Below, in pieces: positions 14,197-27,955 of a stretch of DNA of 64,000 bases (position 1 is its first letter; each line of letters starts with the position of its first letter). The translations under genes were made by a program, and so were the position numbers. This DNA is from Eriocheir sinensis (taxonomy: Eukaryota; Arthropoda; Malacostraca; Decapoda; Varunidae). Under the pieces are notes generated by a model. The model was not told the DNA's origin, ran no database searches, and saw nothing but the letters and a program-made list of their open reading frames with translations. The stretch spans positions 48,501 to 112,500 of the forward strand of contig NW_026111623.1 in assembly GCF_024679095.1 (NCBI RefSeq), given 5' to 3'.

Positions 14197-17100
14197 CAGA
14201 CACCACCGCCGGGCACACACACACAACAACAGACACCACCGCCGGGCACACACACACACAACAACAGACACCACCGCCGGGCACACACACACAACAACAG
14301 ACACCACCGCCGGGCACACACACACAACAACAGACACCACCGCCGAGCACACACACACAACAACAGACACCACCGCCGAGCACACACACACACACAGAAC
14401 AACAGACACCACCCTCGAGCACACACACACACAACAACAGACACCACCGCTGAGCACACACACACAGAACAACAGACACCACCGCCGAGCACACACACAC
14501 AGAACAACAGACACCACCGCCGGGCACACACACACATAACAACAGACACCACCGCCGGGCACACACACACACAGAACAACAGACACCACCGCAGAGCACA
14601 CACACACACAGAACAACAGAAACCACACACACACAACAACAGACACCACCGCCGGGCACACACACACAACAACAGACACCACCGCCGGGCACACACACAC
14701 AACAACAGACACCACCGCCGGGCACACACACACAAAAACAGACACCACCGGGGGGCACACACACACACAAAAACAGACACCACCGGCGGTCACACACACA
14801 ACAACAGACACCACCGCCGGACACACACACACACACACACACACACCAACAGACACCACCGCCGGGCACACACACAACAACAGACACCACCGCCGAGCAC
14901 ACACACACAACAACAGACACCACCGCCGCGCACACACACACACAACAACAGACACCACCGCCGGGCACACACACACAACAGACACCACCGCCGGCACACA
15001 CACACACACAGAACAACAGACACCACCAGCGGGCACACACACACACACAACAACAGACACCACCGCCGGGCACACACACACAACAACAGACACCACCGCC
15101 GGGCACACACACAACAACAGACACCACCGCCGGGCACACACACACACACACACACACACCAACAGACACCACCGCCGGGCACACACACAACAACAGACAC
15201 CACCGCCGCGCACACACACAACAACAGACACCACCGGGCACACACACAACAACAGACACCACCGCCGGGCACACACACACAACAACAGACACCACCGCCG
15301 GGCACACACACAACAACAGACACCACTGCACACACATACAACAACAGACACCAACGCCGGGCACACACACACACACACAAGAGACACCACCGCCGAGCAC
15401 ACACACACAACAACAGACACCACCACCGGCACACACACAACAACAGACACCACCGCCGGGCACACACACAACAACAGACACCACTGGCACACACACACAA
15501 CAACAGACACCACCGCCGGGCACACACACACAACAACAGACACCACCGCCGGGCACACACACACAACACGAGACACCACCGCCGGGCACACACACACAAC
15601 AACAGACACCACCGCCGGGCACACACACACACAACAACAGACACCATCGCCGGGCACAGACACACACAACAACAAACACCACCGCCGGGCACACGCACAC
15701 AGCAACAAAAACCACCGCCGGGCACACACACACAACAACAAACACCACCACCGGGCACACACACAACAACAGACACCCCCGCCGGGCACACACACAACAA
15801 CAGACACCACCGCCGGACACACACACACAACAACAGACACCACCGCCGGGCACACACACACAACAAAACACACCACCGCTGGCACACACACAACAACAGA
15901 CACCACCGCCGGGCACACACACACACACAACAGACACCACCGCCACACACACACACAACAACAGACACCACCGCCGGCACACACACAACAACAGACACCA
16001 CCGCCGGGCACACACACACAACAACAGACACCCCCGCCGGGCACACACACACAACAACAGACACCACCGCCGGGCACACACACACAACAACAGACACCAC
16101 CGCCGGGCACACACACACAACAACAGACACCACCGCCGGGCACACACACACACACACACACCAACAGACACCACAGACTGGCACACACACACAACAACAG
16201 ACACCACCACCGGGCACACACACACAACAACAGACACCACCGCCGGGCACACACACACACACACACACCAACAGACACCACCGCCGGGCACACACACACA
16301 ACAACAGACACCACCGCCGGGCACACACACACAACAACAGACACCACCACCGGGCACACACACAACAACAGACACCACCGCCGAGCACACACACACACAC
16401 AACAACAGACACCCCCGCCGGGCACACACACACACAACAACAGACACCACCGCCGGGCACACACACACACCAACAGACACCACCACGAGCACACACACAC
16501 ACAACACCAGACACCACCACCGGGCACACACACAACACACACACAGAACAACAGACACCGCCGAGCACACACACAGAACAACAGACACCACCGCCTAGCA
16601 CACACACACAACAACAGACACCACCGCCGAGCACACACACAGAACAACAGACACAAAACTCGAGCACACACACACAGAACAACAGACACCACCGCCGAGC
16701 ACACACACACAACAACAGACACCACCGCTGAGCACACACACACAGAACAACAGACACCACCGCCGAGCACACACACACAGAACAACAGACACCACCGCCG
16801 AGCACACACACACAGAACAACAGACACCACCGCCGAGCACACACACACAGAACAACAGACACCACCGCCGAGCACACACACACAGAACAACAGACACCAC
16901 CGCAGAGCACACACACACAACAACAGACACCACCGCAGGGCACACACACAGAACAACAGACACCACCGCCCCTCACACACACACAACAACAGACACCACC
17001 GCCGGGCACACACACACACACAACAACAGACACCACCGCCGAGCACACACACACACAACAACAGACACCACCGCCGAGCACACACACACAACAACAGACA

Positions 17101-20100
17101 CCACCGCCGGGCACACACACACAACAACAGACACCACCGCCGAGCACACACACACACAACAACAGACACCACCGCCGAGCACACACACACACAACAACAG
17201 ACACCACCGCTGAGCACACACACACAGAACAACAGACACCAGCGGGGATCACTCACACACAGAACAACAGACACCACCGCCGGGCACACACACACAACAA
17301 CAGACACCACCGCCTTGCACACACACACACAACAACAGACACCACCGCCGGGCACACACACACACAACAACAGACACCACCGCCGAGCACACACACACAG
17401 AACAACAGACACCACCGCCGGGCACACACACACAACAACAGACACCACCGCCGGGCACACACACACAACAACAGACACCACCGCCGGGCACACACACACA
17501 GAACAACAGACACCACCGCCGAGCACACACACACAGAACAACAGACACCACCGCCGGGCACACACACACAACAACAGACACCACCGCTGGGCACACACAC
17601 ACACACCAACAGACACCACCGCCGGGCACACACACACACAACAACAGACACCACCGCCGGGCACACACACACAACAACAGACACGACCGCTGGGCACACA
17701 CACACACAGAACAACAGACACCACCGCAGAGCACACACACACACAACAACAGACACCACCGCAGAGCACACACACACAACAACAGACACCAACTCCGGGC
17801 ACACACACACAACAACAGACACCACCGCGGAGCACACACACACAACAACAGACACCACCGCCGTGCACACACACACACAACAACAGACACCACCGCAAAG
17901 CACACACACACAGAACAACAGACACCACCGCAAAGCACACACACACACACAACAACACACACCACCGTCAGGCACACACACACAACAACAGACACCACCG
18001 CAGAGCACACACACACAACAACAGACACCACCGCCGGGCACACACACACACACCAACAGACACCACCGCCGGGCACACACACAACAACAAACACCACCGC
18101 TGGGCACACACACACACAACAACAGACACCACCGCAGAGCACACACACACACCAACAGACACGACCGCTGGTCACACACACACAACAACAGACACCACCG
18201 CGGGACACACACACATACAACAACAGACACCACCGCCGGGCACACACACAACAACAGACACCACCGCCGAGCACACACACAACAACAAACACCTGCGCAG
18301 GTCACACTCACACAACAACAGACACCACCGCCGGGCACACACACACAACAACAGACACCACCGCCGGGCACACACACACACAACAACAGACACCACCGCC
18401 GGGCACACACACACACCAACAGACACCACCGCCGGGCACACACACACACAGCAACAGACACCACCGCCGGGCACACACACACAACAACAGACACCACCGC
18501 CGGGCACACACACACAACAACAGACACCACCGCCGGGCACACACACACACCAACAGACACCACCGCCGGGCACACACACACAACAACAGACACGACCGCT
18601 GGGCACACACACACACACAACAACAGACACCACCGCCGGGCACACACACAACAACAGACACCACCGCCGGGCAGTCACACACAACAACAGACACCACCGC
18701 CGGGCACACACACACAACAACAGACACCACCGCCGGGCACACACACACCACAACAGACACCACCGCCGGGCACACACACAACAACAGACACCACCGCCGG
18801 GCACAGACACACAACAACAGACACCACCACCGGGCACACACACACAACAACAGACACCACCGCCGGGCACACACACACAACAACAGACACCACCACCGGG
18901 CACACACACACAACAACAGACACCACCGCCGGGCACACACACACAACAACAGACACCACCGCCGGGCACACACACACAACAACAGACACCACCACCGGGC
19001 ACACACACACAACAACAGACACCACCGCCGGGCACACACACACAACAACAGACACCACCACCGGGCACACACACACAACAACAGACACCACCACCGGGCA
19101 CACACACACACCAACAGACACCACCGCCGGGCACACACACACACCAACAGACACCACCACCGGGCACACACACACACACACCAACAGACACCACCGCCGG
19201 GCACACACACACACACCAACAGACACCACCGCCGGGCACACACACACAACAACAGACACCACCACCGGGCACACACACAACAACAGACACCACCGCCAGG
19301 CACACACACACAACAACAGACACCACCGCCGGGCACACACACACACACACACCAACAGACACCACCGCCGGGCACACACACACACAACAACAGACACCAC
19401 CGCCGGGCACACACACACACAACAACAGACACCACCGCCGGGCACACACACACACACACACAACAGACACCACCGCCGGGCACACACACACACACACACA
19501 ACAGACACCACCGCCGGGCACACACACACACACAACAACAGACACCACCGCCGGGCACACACACACACACAACAGACACCACCGCCGGGCACACACACAC
19601 ACACACAACAACAGACACCACCGCCGGGCACACACACACAACAACAGACACGACCGCTGGGCACACACACACACACAACAGACACCACCACCGGGCACAC
19701 ACACACAACAACAGACACCACCGCCGGGCACACACACACAACAACAGACACCACCGCCGGGCACACACACAACAACAGACGCCACCACCTGGCACACACA
19801 CACAACAACAGACACCACCGCCGGGCACACAAACACACAACAACAGACACCACCGCCGGGCACACACACACAACAACAGACACCACCACCTGGCACACAC
19901 ACACAACAACAGACACCACCACCGGGCACACACACACAACAACAGACACCACCGCCGGGCACACACACACACACACAACAGACACCACCACCGGGCACAC
20001 ACACACACAACAACAGACACCACCGCCGGGCACACACACACACAACAACCGACACCACCGCCGGGCACACACACACACACAACAACAGACACCACCACCG

Positions 20101-21527
20101 GGCACACACACACAACAACCGACACCACGGCCGGGCACACACACACAACAACAGACACCACCGCCGGGCACACACACACAACAACAGACACCACCGCCGG
20201 GCACACACACACAACAACAGACACCACCGCCGGGCACACACACACAACAACAGACACCACCGCGGAGCACACACACACAACAACCGACACCACCGCCGGG
20301 CACACACACACAACAACAGACACCACCGCCGGGCACACACACACACAACAACAGACACCACCGCCGGGCACACAGACACACAACAACAGACACCACCGCC
20401 GGGCACACACACACAACAACAGACACCACCGCCGGGCACACACACACAACAACAGACACCACCGCCGGGCATTCACACACAACAACAGACACCACCGCCG
20501 GGCACACACACAACAACAGACACCACCGCCGGGCACACAAACACACAACAACAGACACCACCGCCGGGCACACACACACACAACAACAGACACCACCGCC
20601 GGGCACACACACACAAGAACAGACACCACCGCCTGGCACACACACACACAACAACAGACACCACCGCCGGGCACACACACACACACAACAACAGACACCA
20701 CCGCCGGGCACACACACAACAACAGCCACCACCGCCATGCACACACACACACAACAACAGACACCACCGCCGGGCACACACACACACAACAACAGACACC
20801 ACCGCCGGGCACACACACACACAACAACAGACACCACCGCCGGGCACACACACACACAACAACAGACACCACCGCCGGGCACACACACACACACACACAC
20901 CAACAGACACCACCACTGGGCACACACACACACACACCAACAGACACCACCGCCGGGCACACACACACACACACCAACAGACACCACCGCCGGGCACACA
21001 CACACACAGCAACAGACACCACCACCGGGCACACACACACAACAACAGACACGACCGCCGGGCACACACACACACACAACAACAGACACCACCGCCGGGC
21101 ACACACACACACACACACACACACACACCACCCCGGCGCACACACACACACACACAACAGACACCACCGCCGGGCACACACACACAACAACAGACACCAC
21201 TGCCGGGCACATACACACACACACCAACAGACACCACCACTGTGCACACACACACACAGCAACAGACACCACAACCGAGCACACACACACAACAACAGAC
21301 ACGACCGCCGGGTACACACACACACACAACAACAGACACCACCGCCGGGCACACACACACACACACACCAACAGACACCACCGCCGGGCACACACACACA
21401 CACACACAGCAACAGACACCACCGCCGGGCACACACAACAACAGACACCACCGCCGGGCACACACAACAACAGACACCACCGCCGGGCACACACAACAAC
21501 AGACACCACCGCCAAGCACACTCACGC
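2930..21527. repeat. 33-bp minisatellite, ~18.6 kb, several hundred copies
   Basis: The unit is GGG, then five to seven CA dinucleotides, then CAACAACAGACACCACCGCC. The common length is 33 bases, and CA-number changes give 31-, 35- and 37-base forms. The standard unit has no stop codon in any of the six frames, which explains plus-strand frames of His/Thr/Gln/Pro repeats and minus-strand frames of Cys/Val/Gly repeats several kilobases long. Frames hop wherever the CA count shifts, with no start-codon context or codon-position bias. T is almost absent from the plus strand. The unit is GC-containing and has no spacer structure, so it is not a CRISPR array. I see no gene. Confidence 0.95.
9590..10920. 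repeat. Variant block of the 33-bp array (GAGC...AGAACAAC units)
   Basis: Here most units read GCCGAGC instead of GCCGGGC and carry AGAACAAC instead of ACAACAAC. The same paired variants dominate again at about 16530-17570 and briefly at 14380-14620. Blocks of shared variants show that groups of units were copied together, so the array has grown by multi-unit amplification. Confidence 0.75.
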
Positions 21528-21713
21528 TGCTTCTTCCGTCGCCGCTTCTACTCCTTCGGCTGGTGCTTTTTCTCTTTCTTCCGCCAAATCTGATTCGTCG
21601 TCATTCACTTCTTTTGCCTCCTCTGCCGTCGCTTCTTCTTCCGTTTTCATCATTTCTTAATTCTCGTATTTTCTTATACTTTCCTTTCTTCGGTGTATTT
21701 TTTCTTAATTTTC
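21528..21713. other. Pyrimidine-rich transition, no gene seen
   Basis: The minisatellite stops at a CACTCACGCTGC junction and gives way to TTC/TCC-rich sequence that grades into the T-rich composite repeat. The open frame running through it is a continuation of the minisatellite frame and shows no recognisable domain. Confidence 0.6.
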
Positions 21714-21853
21714 TGTTTCCTTGTGTTGTGTAGGCTACCTATATCGCCTTATGTCAGTGCTGTATGCTGCTCAGGGTGAGTCTCCTTCACCCCAGAGAAA
21801 TCAGCAACCCTACCCAACATACAACACCAAATGGCCTAACGCTTGCCTTGATT
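21714..21853 (+). repeat. ~140-bp module, copy 1 of 6
   Basis: The core runs from TTTCCTTGTGTTGTGTAGGC through TATCGCCTTA, TGCTGTATGCTGCTCAGG and CCTTCACCCCAGAGAA to AACGCTTGCCTTGATT. It is followed by a shared tail ending near CTATCACTTCTTAATT. This copy alone has GGGTGAGT where the other five have GGATGAGT. The function is unknown. It recurs at 24372, 25042, 25632, 26232 and 27650. Confidence 0.85.
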
Positions 21854-22261
21854 AGTTTCCTTTTCTTTAAGTGTTTCTATCACTTCTTAATTCTTTTGTA
21901 TATTTTTATTTGTATCGTCGTTTTCTTCTCTACATTTTTCTTTACACCGTTTTTTTATTTTTCTTGTATCGTCGTTTCTTCTGTTTATTTTATTGTATCT
22001 TTGTTTCTTCGGTATTTTTTTGTTATACCGTTTTTTTTTCTATCGTCGTTTCTTCTGTGTATTTGTTATTTGTATCGTCGTTTCTTCGGTATAGTTTTCT
22101 TTATAGCGCTTTTTATTGGTATCGTCGTTTCTTCCGTATATTTTTCTTTATACCGTTTTTTTCTATTTTTTGTATCGTTGTTTTTTCGGTGTATTTGTCT
22201 TTGTACCGTTCTTCGGTATATTTTCATTATAACGTTTTTTATATGTAGTTTTTGTATCGTC
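21854..22261. repeat. T-rich degenerate units related to the 31-bp array
   Basis: Irregular copies of TATCGTCGTTTCTTC(T/G)GT with variable T-rich spacers lead into the regular 31-bp array. The hydrophobic open frames (Phe/Ser/Val/Tyr) follow from base composition alone. Confidence 0.7.
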
Positions 22262-23850
22262 TTTTCTTCTGTGCACATTTTTGTGTATCGTCGTTTCTTT
22301 TGTGTATATTTATGTGTATCGTCGTTTCTTCTGTGCATATTTCTGTGTATCGTCGTTTCTTCTGTGCATATTTCTGTGTATTGTCGTTTCTTCTGTGCAT
22401 AATTCTTTGTATCGTCGCTTCTTCTGTGCATATTTCTGTGTATCGTCGTTTCTGCTGTGTATATTTCTGTGTATTGTCGTTTCTTCTGTGCATATTTCTG
22501 TGTATCGTCGTTTCTTCTGTGCATATTTCTGTGTATCGTCGTTTCTTCTGTGCATATTTCTGTGTATCGTCGTTTCTTCTGTGCATATTTCTGTCTATCG
22601 TCGTTTCTTCTGTGCATATTTCTGTGTATCGTCGTTTCTTCTCTGCTTAGTTCTGTGTGTCGTCGTTTCTTCTGTGCATATTTATGTCTATCGTCGTTTC
22701 TTCTGTGCATATTTATGTCTATCGTCGTTTCTTCTGTGCATAGTTCTGTGTGTCGTCGTTTCTTCTGTGCATATTTATGTGTGTCGTCGTTTCTTCTGTG
22801 AATATTTATGTGTATCGTCGTTTCTTCTGTGAATATTTCTGTGTATCGTCGTTTCTTCTGTGCATATTTCTGTGTGTCGTCGTTTCTTCTGTGCATATTT
22901 ATGTGTGTCGTCGTTTCTTCTGTGCATATTTCTGTGTGTCGTCGTTTCTTCTGTGCATATTTATGTGTATCGTCGTTTCTTCTGTGCATATTTCTGTGTG
23001 TCGTCGTTTCTTCTGTGCATATTTCTGTGTATCGTCGTTTCTTCTGTGCATATTTCTTTGTATCGTCGTTTCTTCTGTGCATATTTCTGTGTATCGTCGT
23101 TTCTTCTGTGCATATTTCTGTGTGTCGTCGTTTCTTCTGTGCATATTTCTGTGTATCGTCGTTTCTTCTGTGCATATTTCTTTGTATCGTCGTTTCTTCT
23201 GTGCATATTTCTGTGTATCGTCGTTTCTTCTGTGCATATTTCTGTGTCGTCGTTTCTTCTGTGCATATTTCTGTGTATCGTCGTTTCTTCTGTGCATATT
23301 TCTGTGTATCGTCGTTTCTTCTGTGCATATTTCTGTGTATCGTCGTTTCTTCTGTGCATATTTCTGTGTATCGTCGTTTCTTCTGTGCATATTTCTGTGT
23401 ATCGTCGTTTCTTCTGTGCATATTTCTGTGTATCGTCGTTTCTTCTGTGCATATTTCTGTGTATTATCGTTTCTTCTGTGCATGTTTCTGTGTATCGTCG
23501 TTTCTTCTGTGCATAATTTTTTGTGTCGTCGTTTCTTCTGTGCATATTTCTGTGCATCGTCGTTTCTTTTGTGTATATTTATGTGTATCGTCGTTTCTTC
23601 TGTGTATATTTCTGTGTATCGTCGTTTCTTCTGTGCATATTTCTGTGCATCGTCGTTTCATCTGTGTATATTTCTGTGTATCGTCGTTTCTTCTGTGTAT
23701 ATTTCTGTGTATCGTCGTTTCTTCTGTGTATATTTCTGTGTATCGTCGTTTCATCTGTGTATATTTCTGTGTATCGTCGTTTCTTCTGTGTATATTTCTG
23801 TGTATCGTCGTTTCTTCTGTGCATATTTCTTTGTATCGTCGTCTCTTTCG
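22262..23850. repeat. 31-bp minisatellite, ~51 copies
   Basis: The unit begins TATCGTCGTTTCTTCTGTGC and ends ATATTTCTGTG. Variants replace GTGTATCG with GTGTGTCG, or CTGTG with ATGTG or TTTG. Three units make 93 bases, so a stop-free frame repeats every 31 residues on both strands. These are not genes. Confidence 0.92.
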
Positions 23851-24371
23851 TATATTTTCCTGTATACCGTTTCTTCGTTGTATTTTTCTTTGTATCTTTT
23901 TTTTTTTTGGCGTATTTTTCTGTAGTATCGTTTCTTAGGTATTTTTTTCTCTGGATCGCTCATTTGGTGTATTTTCTTTGTATTGTTGTTTCATCGGTAT
24001 ATTTTTCTTTACACCGTTTCTTCAGTGTATTATTCTTTGTATCTTTTCTTCGGTGTATGTTTCTTTTTTTGATTTATTTGGTGTCTTTTCTGTAGTATTG
24101 TTTCTTCGGTGTATTTTTCTTTGTATCCTTTCTGCGGTGTATTTCTTGTATCGTCGTTTCTTCACTGTATTTTTATTTTTATCGTCGTTTCTTCGGTATA
24201 TTTTTCTTTATGCCGTTTCTTCGATATATTTTCCTTTGTATCTATTTTTTTTTTTTTGGTGTATTTTTTCTGTAGTATCGTTTCTTAGGTAAATTTTTAT
24301 ATGGAACGTTCCTTTGGTGTATTTTTCTTTGCTATCTTACTTCGATGTTATTATTATTATTATTATTTTTT
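23851..24371. repeat. Degenerate T-rich repeat units
   Basis: Loose copies of the TATCG...TTTCTTCGGTGTATTTTTCTTTG theme with poly(T) runs and a short (TTA)n near 24350. No module and no gene is seen here. Confidence 0.7.
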
Positions 24372-24510
24372 AGTTCCTTGTGATGTGAAGGCTACCTATA
24401 TCGCCTTATCTCGGTGCTGTATGCTGCTCAGGATGAGTCTCCTTCACCCCAGAGAAGTCAGCAACCCTACCCAACATACAACACTGAAGGCCTTAACGCT
24501 TGCCTTGATT
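24372..24510 (+). repeat. ~140-bp module, copy 2 of 6
   Basis: Same core as copy 1, with GATGTGAAGGC at its left end and ACACTGAAGGCCTTAACGC near its right end. The shared tail TATATCACTTTAATTAACGA follows within 50 bases. Confidence 0.85.
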
Positions 24511-25041
24511 CTTTTCATTTTCTTCAAATGTTTATATCACTTTAATTAACGATTTTTTAACAATATCCTTTTCGATGTATTCTTCTTTGTTCGTTGATTC
24601 GGTGTATTTTCCTTTGTATCGTTTCTTTGGTGTATTTTTTCTTACTACCGTTTATGAATTTTCTTTATATCGCCGTTTCTTCGGCATCTTTTTCTTCATA
24701 CCGTTTTTTCTACGTATTTTTTGTACTGTCGTTACTTTTGTGTATTTTTCTTTGTTACGTCGTTTTTTCTGTATATGTTTCTTTATACCGTTTCTTTGGT
24801 GCATTTTTCTTTGTATCGTTTTTGGTGTATTTTTATGTAGTATCATTTCTCCGGTAAAGTTTTCTCTGGACCGTTCATTTGGTGTACGGTATTTTTCTTT
24901 TTATCGTCGTCTCATCGGTATATTTTTCTTTATACCGTTTCTTCAGTGTGTTGTTCTTTGTATCGCTTCTTAGGTGTGCTATTCTGTAGTATTCGGTGCA
25001 TTTTTCTTTGCTATCCTTCCTTCGGTGTTATTTTTCTTTAC

Positions 25042-25138
25042 TTTCCGTTTCCTTGTGTTGTGAAGGCTAGCTATATCGCCTTACCTCGGTGCTGTATGCT
25101 GCTCAGGATGAGTCTCCTTCACCCCAGAGATGTCAGCA
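25042..25138 (+). repeat. ~140-bp module, copy 3 of 6 (truncated)
   Basis: The core runs normally to CCCCAGAGATGTCAGCA and then switches directly into the T-rich minisatellite theme (TTTTTCTTTGTATCG). The right third and the shared tail are missing. Confidence 0.85.
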
Positions 25139-25631
25139 TTTTTCTTTGTATCGTTTCTTCGATGTTTTTTTCTTTGTATCGTTTCTTCGATGTATTTTTC
25201 TTTGTATCTTTTCTTTGGTGATTTTTTGTGTATCGTTTCTTTGGTGTTTTTATCAGTAATATAATTTCTTCGGTGTATTTTTATCGTCGTTTCTTCGTTT
25301 TTTTTTTCTTTATACCGTTTTATCTCTGTATTTTTTTTTTGTATCGTCGTTCCATCGGTATATTTTTTTATACTTTTTCTTCGGTGAAGTTTTATGTATT
25401 ATCGTTTCTTAGGTAAATTTTTCTCTGGATCGTTCATTTGATGTATTTTTCTTTTCATCGTCGTTTCATCGGTATATTTTTCTTTATACCGTTTCTTCAG
25501 TGTGTTGTTCTTTGTCGCGTTTCCTCGGTGTATATTTCTTTGTATCGTTTCTTAGATATATTTTTCTGTAGTATTCTTTCTTCGGTGTATTTTCTTTGCT
25601 ATCCTTTCCTCGGTGTTATTTTTCTTTACTT

Positions 25632-25772
25632 TCCGTTTCCTTGTGTTGTGAAGGCTAGCTATATAGCCTTATCTCGGTGCTGTATGCTGCTCAGGATGAG
25701 TCTCCTTCACCCCAGAGAAGTCAGCAACCCTACCCAACATACAACACCAAAGGCCTTAACGCTTGCCTTGAT
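25632..25772 (+). repeat. ~140-bp module, copy 4 of 6
   Basis: Full core with TATATAGCC in place of TATATCGCC, followed by the shared tail ending ATTAACGATTTTTTTTAAC. Confidence 0.85.
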
Positions 25773-26231
25773 TTTCTCTCCTTTTCTTTAAGTGTTTATA
25801 TCACTTCTTAATTAACGATTTTTTTTAACAATATCGTTTCTTCGGTGTATTTTTCTTTGTTCGTTTATTCGATGTATTTTTCTTTGTATCGTTACTTTGG
25901 TGTATTTTTCTTAGTACCGTTTGTGAGTTTTCTTTCAATTGTTGCTTCTTCGGTATATATCTTTTTCTTTATACCGTTTTATTCATGTTTTTTTTGTATC
26001 GTCGTTTCTTCAGTGTATTTTTGTTTGTATTGTTTCATCGCTGCTGTTTTCTTTGTATCGTTTTTTTGCTATATGTTTATTTCTATCGTCGTTTCTCCCG
26101 TATATTTTTCTTTTTTGCCGTTTTTTTCTGTTTTTCGTTTAATTGTCGTTTCTTTGGTGTATTGTTCTTTGTATCGCTTCTTCGGTGTATTTTTCTTTGC
26201 TGTCCATTCTTCGGTGTTATTTTTCATGAAT

Positions 26232-26374
26232 TTCCGTTTCCTTGTGTTCTGTAGGCTTGCTATATCGCCTTATCTTGGTGCTGTATGCTGCTTAGGATGA
26301 GTTTCCTTCACCCCAGAGAAGTCAGCAACCCTACCCAACATACAACACCAAAGGCCTTAACGCTTGCCATGATT
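26232..26374 (+). repeat. ~140-bp module, copy 5 of 6
   Basis: Full core with CTGTAGGCTTGC at the left end and CTTAGGATGAG in the middle, followed by the shared tail. Confidence 0.85.
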
Positions 26375-26534
26375 TTCTTTCCTTTTCTTTATGTGTTTAT
26401 AACACTTCTTAATTAACGATACTTTTTAACAATATCGTTTTTTCGGTCTATTTTTCTTGTATCGTCGTTTCATCGGTATATTTTACGTTATACCGTTTCA
26501 TCAGTGTATTTATTTTTTGTATCTTTTCTTCGAT

Positions 26535-27585
26535 GAGTTTTTGTGTATCGTTTCCTTTATGTATTTTTCTTTGTAGCGTTTCTTCGGTGTATTGTACTTT
26601 GTATCGTTTCTTCGGTGTATTGTACTTTGTATCGTTCCTTCGGTGTATTTTTCTTTGTATCGTTTCTTCGGTGTATTGTACTTTGTATCGTTTCTTCGGT
26701 GTATTTTTCTTTGTATCGTTTCTTCGGTGTATTGTACTTTGTATCGTTTCTTCGGTGTATTTTTCTTTGTATCGTTTCTTCGGTGTATTGTACTTTGTAT
26801 CATTTCTTCGGTGTATTTTTCTTTGTATCGTTTCTTCGGTGTATTTTACTTTGTATCGTTTCTTTGGTGTATTTTTCTTTGTATCGTTTCTTCGGTGTAT
26901 TGTACTTTGTATCGTTTCTTTGGTGTATTTTTCTTTGTATCGTTTCTTCGGTGTATTGTACTTTGTATCGTTTCTTCGGTGTATTGTACATTGTATCGTT
27001 TCTTCGGTGTATTGTACTTTGTATCGTTTCTTCGGTGTATTGTACTTTGTATCGTTTCTTCGCTGAATTTTTCTTTGTATCGTTTCTTCGGTGTATTGTA
27101 CTTTGTATCGTTTCTTCGGTGTATTGTACTTTGTATCGTTTCTTCGGTGTATTTTACTTTGTATCGTTTCTTCGGTGTATTGTACTTTGTATCGTTTCTT
27201 CGGTGTATTGTACTTTGTATCGTTTCTTCGGTGTATTGTACTTTGTATCGTTTCTTCGGTGTATTTTACTTTGTATCGTTTCTTCGGTGTATTTTACTTT
27301 GTATCGTTTCTTCGGTGTATTTTACTTTGTATCGTTTCTTCGGTGTATTTTACTTTGTATCGTTTCTTCGGTGTATTGTACTTTCTATCGTTTCTTTGGT
27401 GCATTTTTCTGGAGTATCGTTTATTAGGTAATTTTTTTCTATGAATCGTTCTTTTAGTGTATATTTCTTTGTATCGTCGTCTCATCAGTATATTGTTCTT
27501 TGTATCGTTTCTTCGGTGTATTTTTCTTTGTATCGTTTCTTCGGTGTATTTTTCTTTGTATCGTTTCTTCGGTGTATTTTTTTTT
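26535..27585. repeat. 28-bp minisatellite, ~36 copies
   Basis: The unit begins TATCGTTTCTTCGGTGTATT and ends in either TTTCTTTG or GTACTTTG. The two unit types are interspersed. It is clearly related to the 31-bp unit at 22262-23850 but lacks the second CGT triplet. Four-base and ten-base phrases are also shared with the degenerate DNA between the modules. Confidence 0.92.
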
Positions 27586-27649
27586 TAAATGTCGTTTCTT
27601 CGGTGTATTCTTCTTTGGTCTCCATTCTTCGGTGCTATTTTTATTTACT

Positions 27650-27791
27650 TTCCGTTTCTTTGTGTTGTGAAGGCTAGCTATATCGCGTTATCTCGGTGCT
27701 GTATGCTGCTCAGGATGAGTCTCCTTCACCCCAGAGAAGTCAGCAGCCCTACCCAACATACAACACCAAAGGCATTAACGCTTACCTTGAT
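27650..27791 (+). repeat. ~140-bp module, copy 6 of 6
   Basis: Full core with GCATTAACGCTTACCTTGAT at its right end, followed by the shared tail (CTATCACTTCTTAATTCCCG). It marks the right end of the T-rich composite region. Confidence 0.85.
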
Positions 27792-27955
27792 GTTTTATTT
27801 CGTTTTTCGTTGTGTTTCTATCACTTCTTAATTCCCGATTTTTTTAACAACATCGTTTCCTCGGAGTATTCTTTTTTCGTTTTATTTTTTTGTGTGTGTT
27901 TGAATCGTCGTTTCTTCAGTGTTTTTTTTCCTTTGAACCATATCTTCAGTGTTAA

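Noticed and set aside
22262..23850. Regular short repeats that could look like a CRISPR array
   Set aside because: Whole units repeat head to tail with no unique spacers and no cas genes, in a clearly eukaryotic context.
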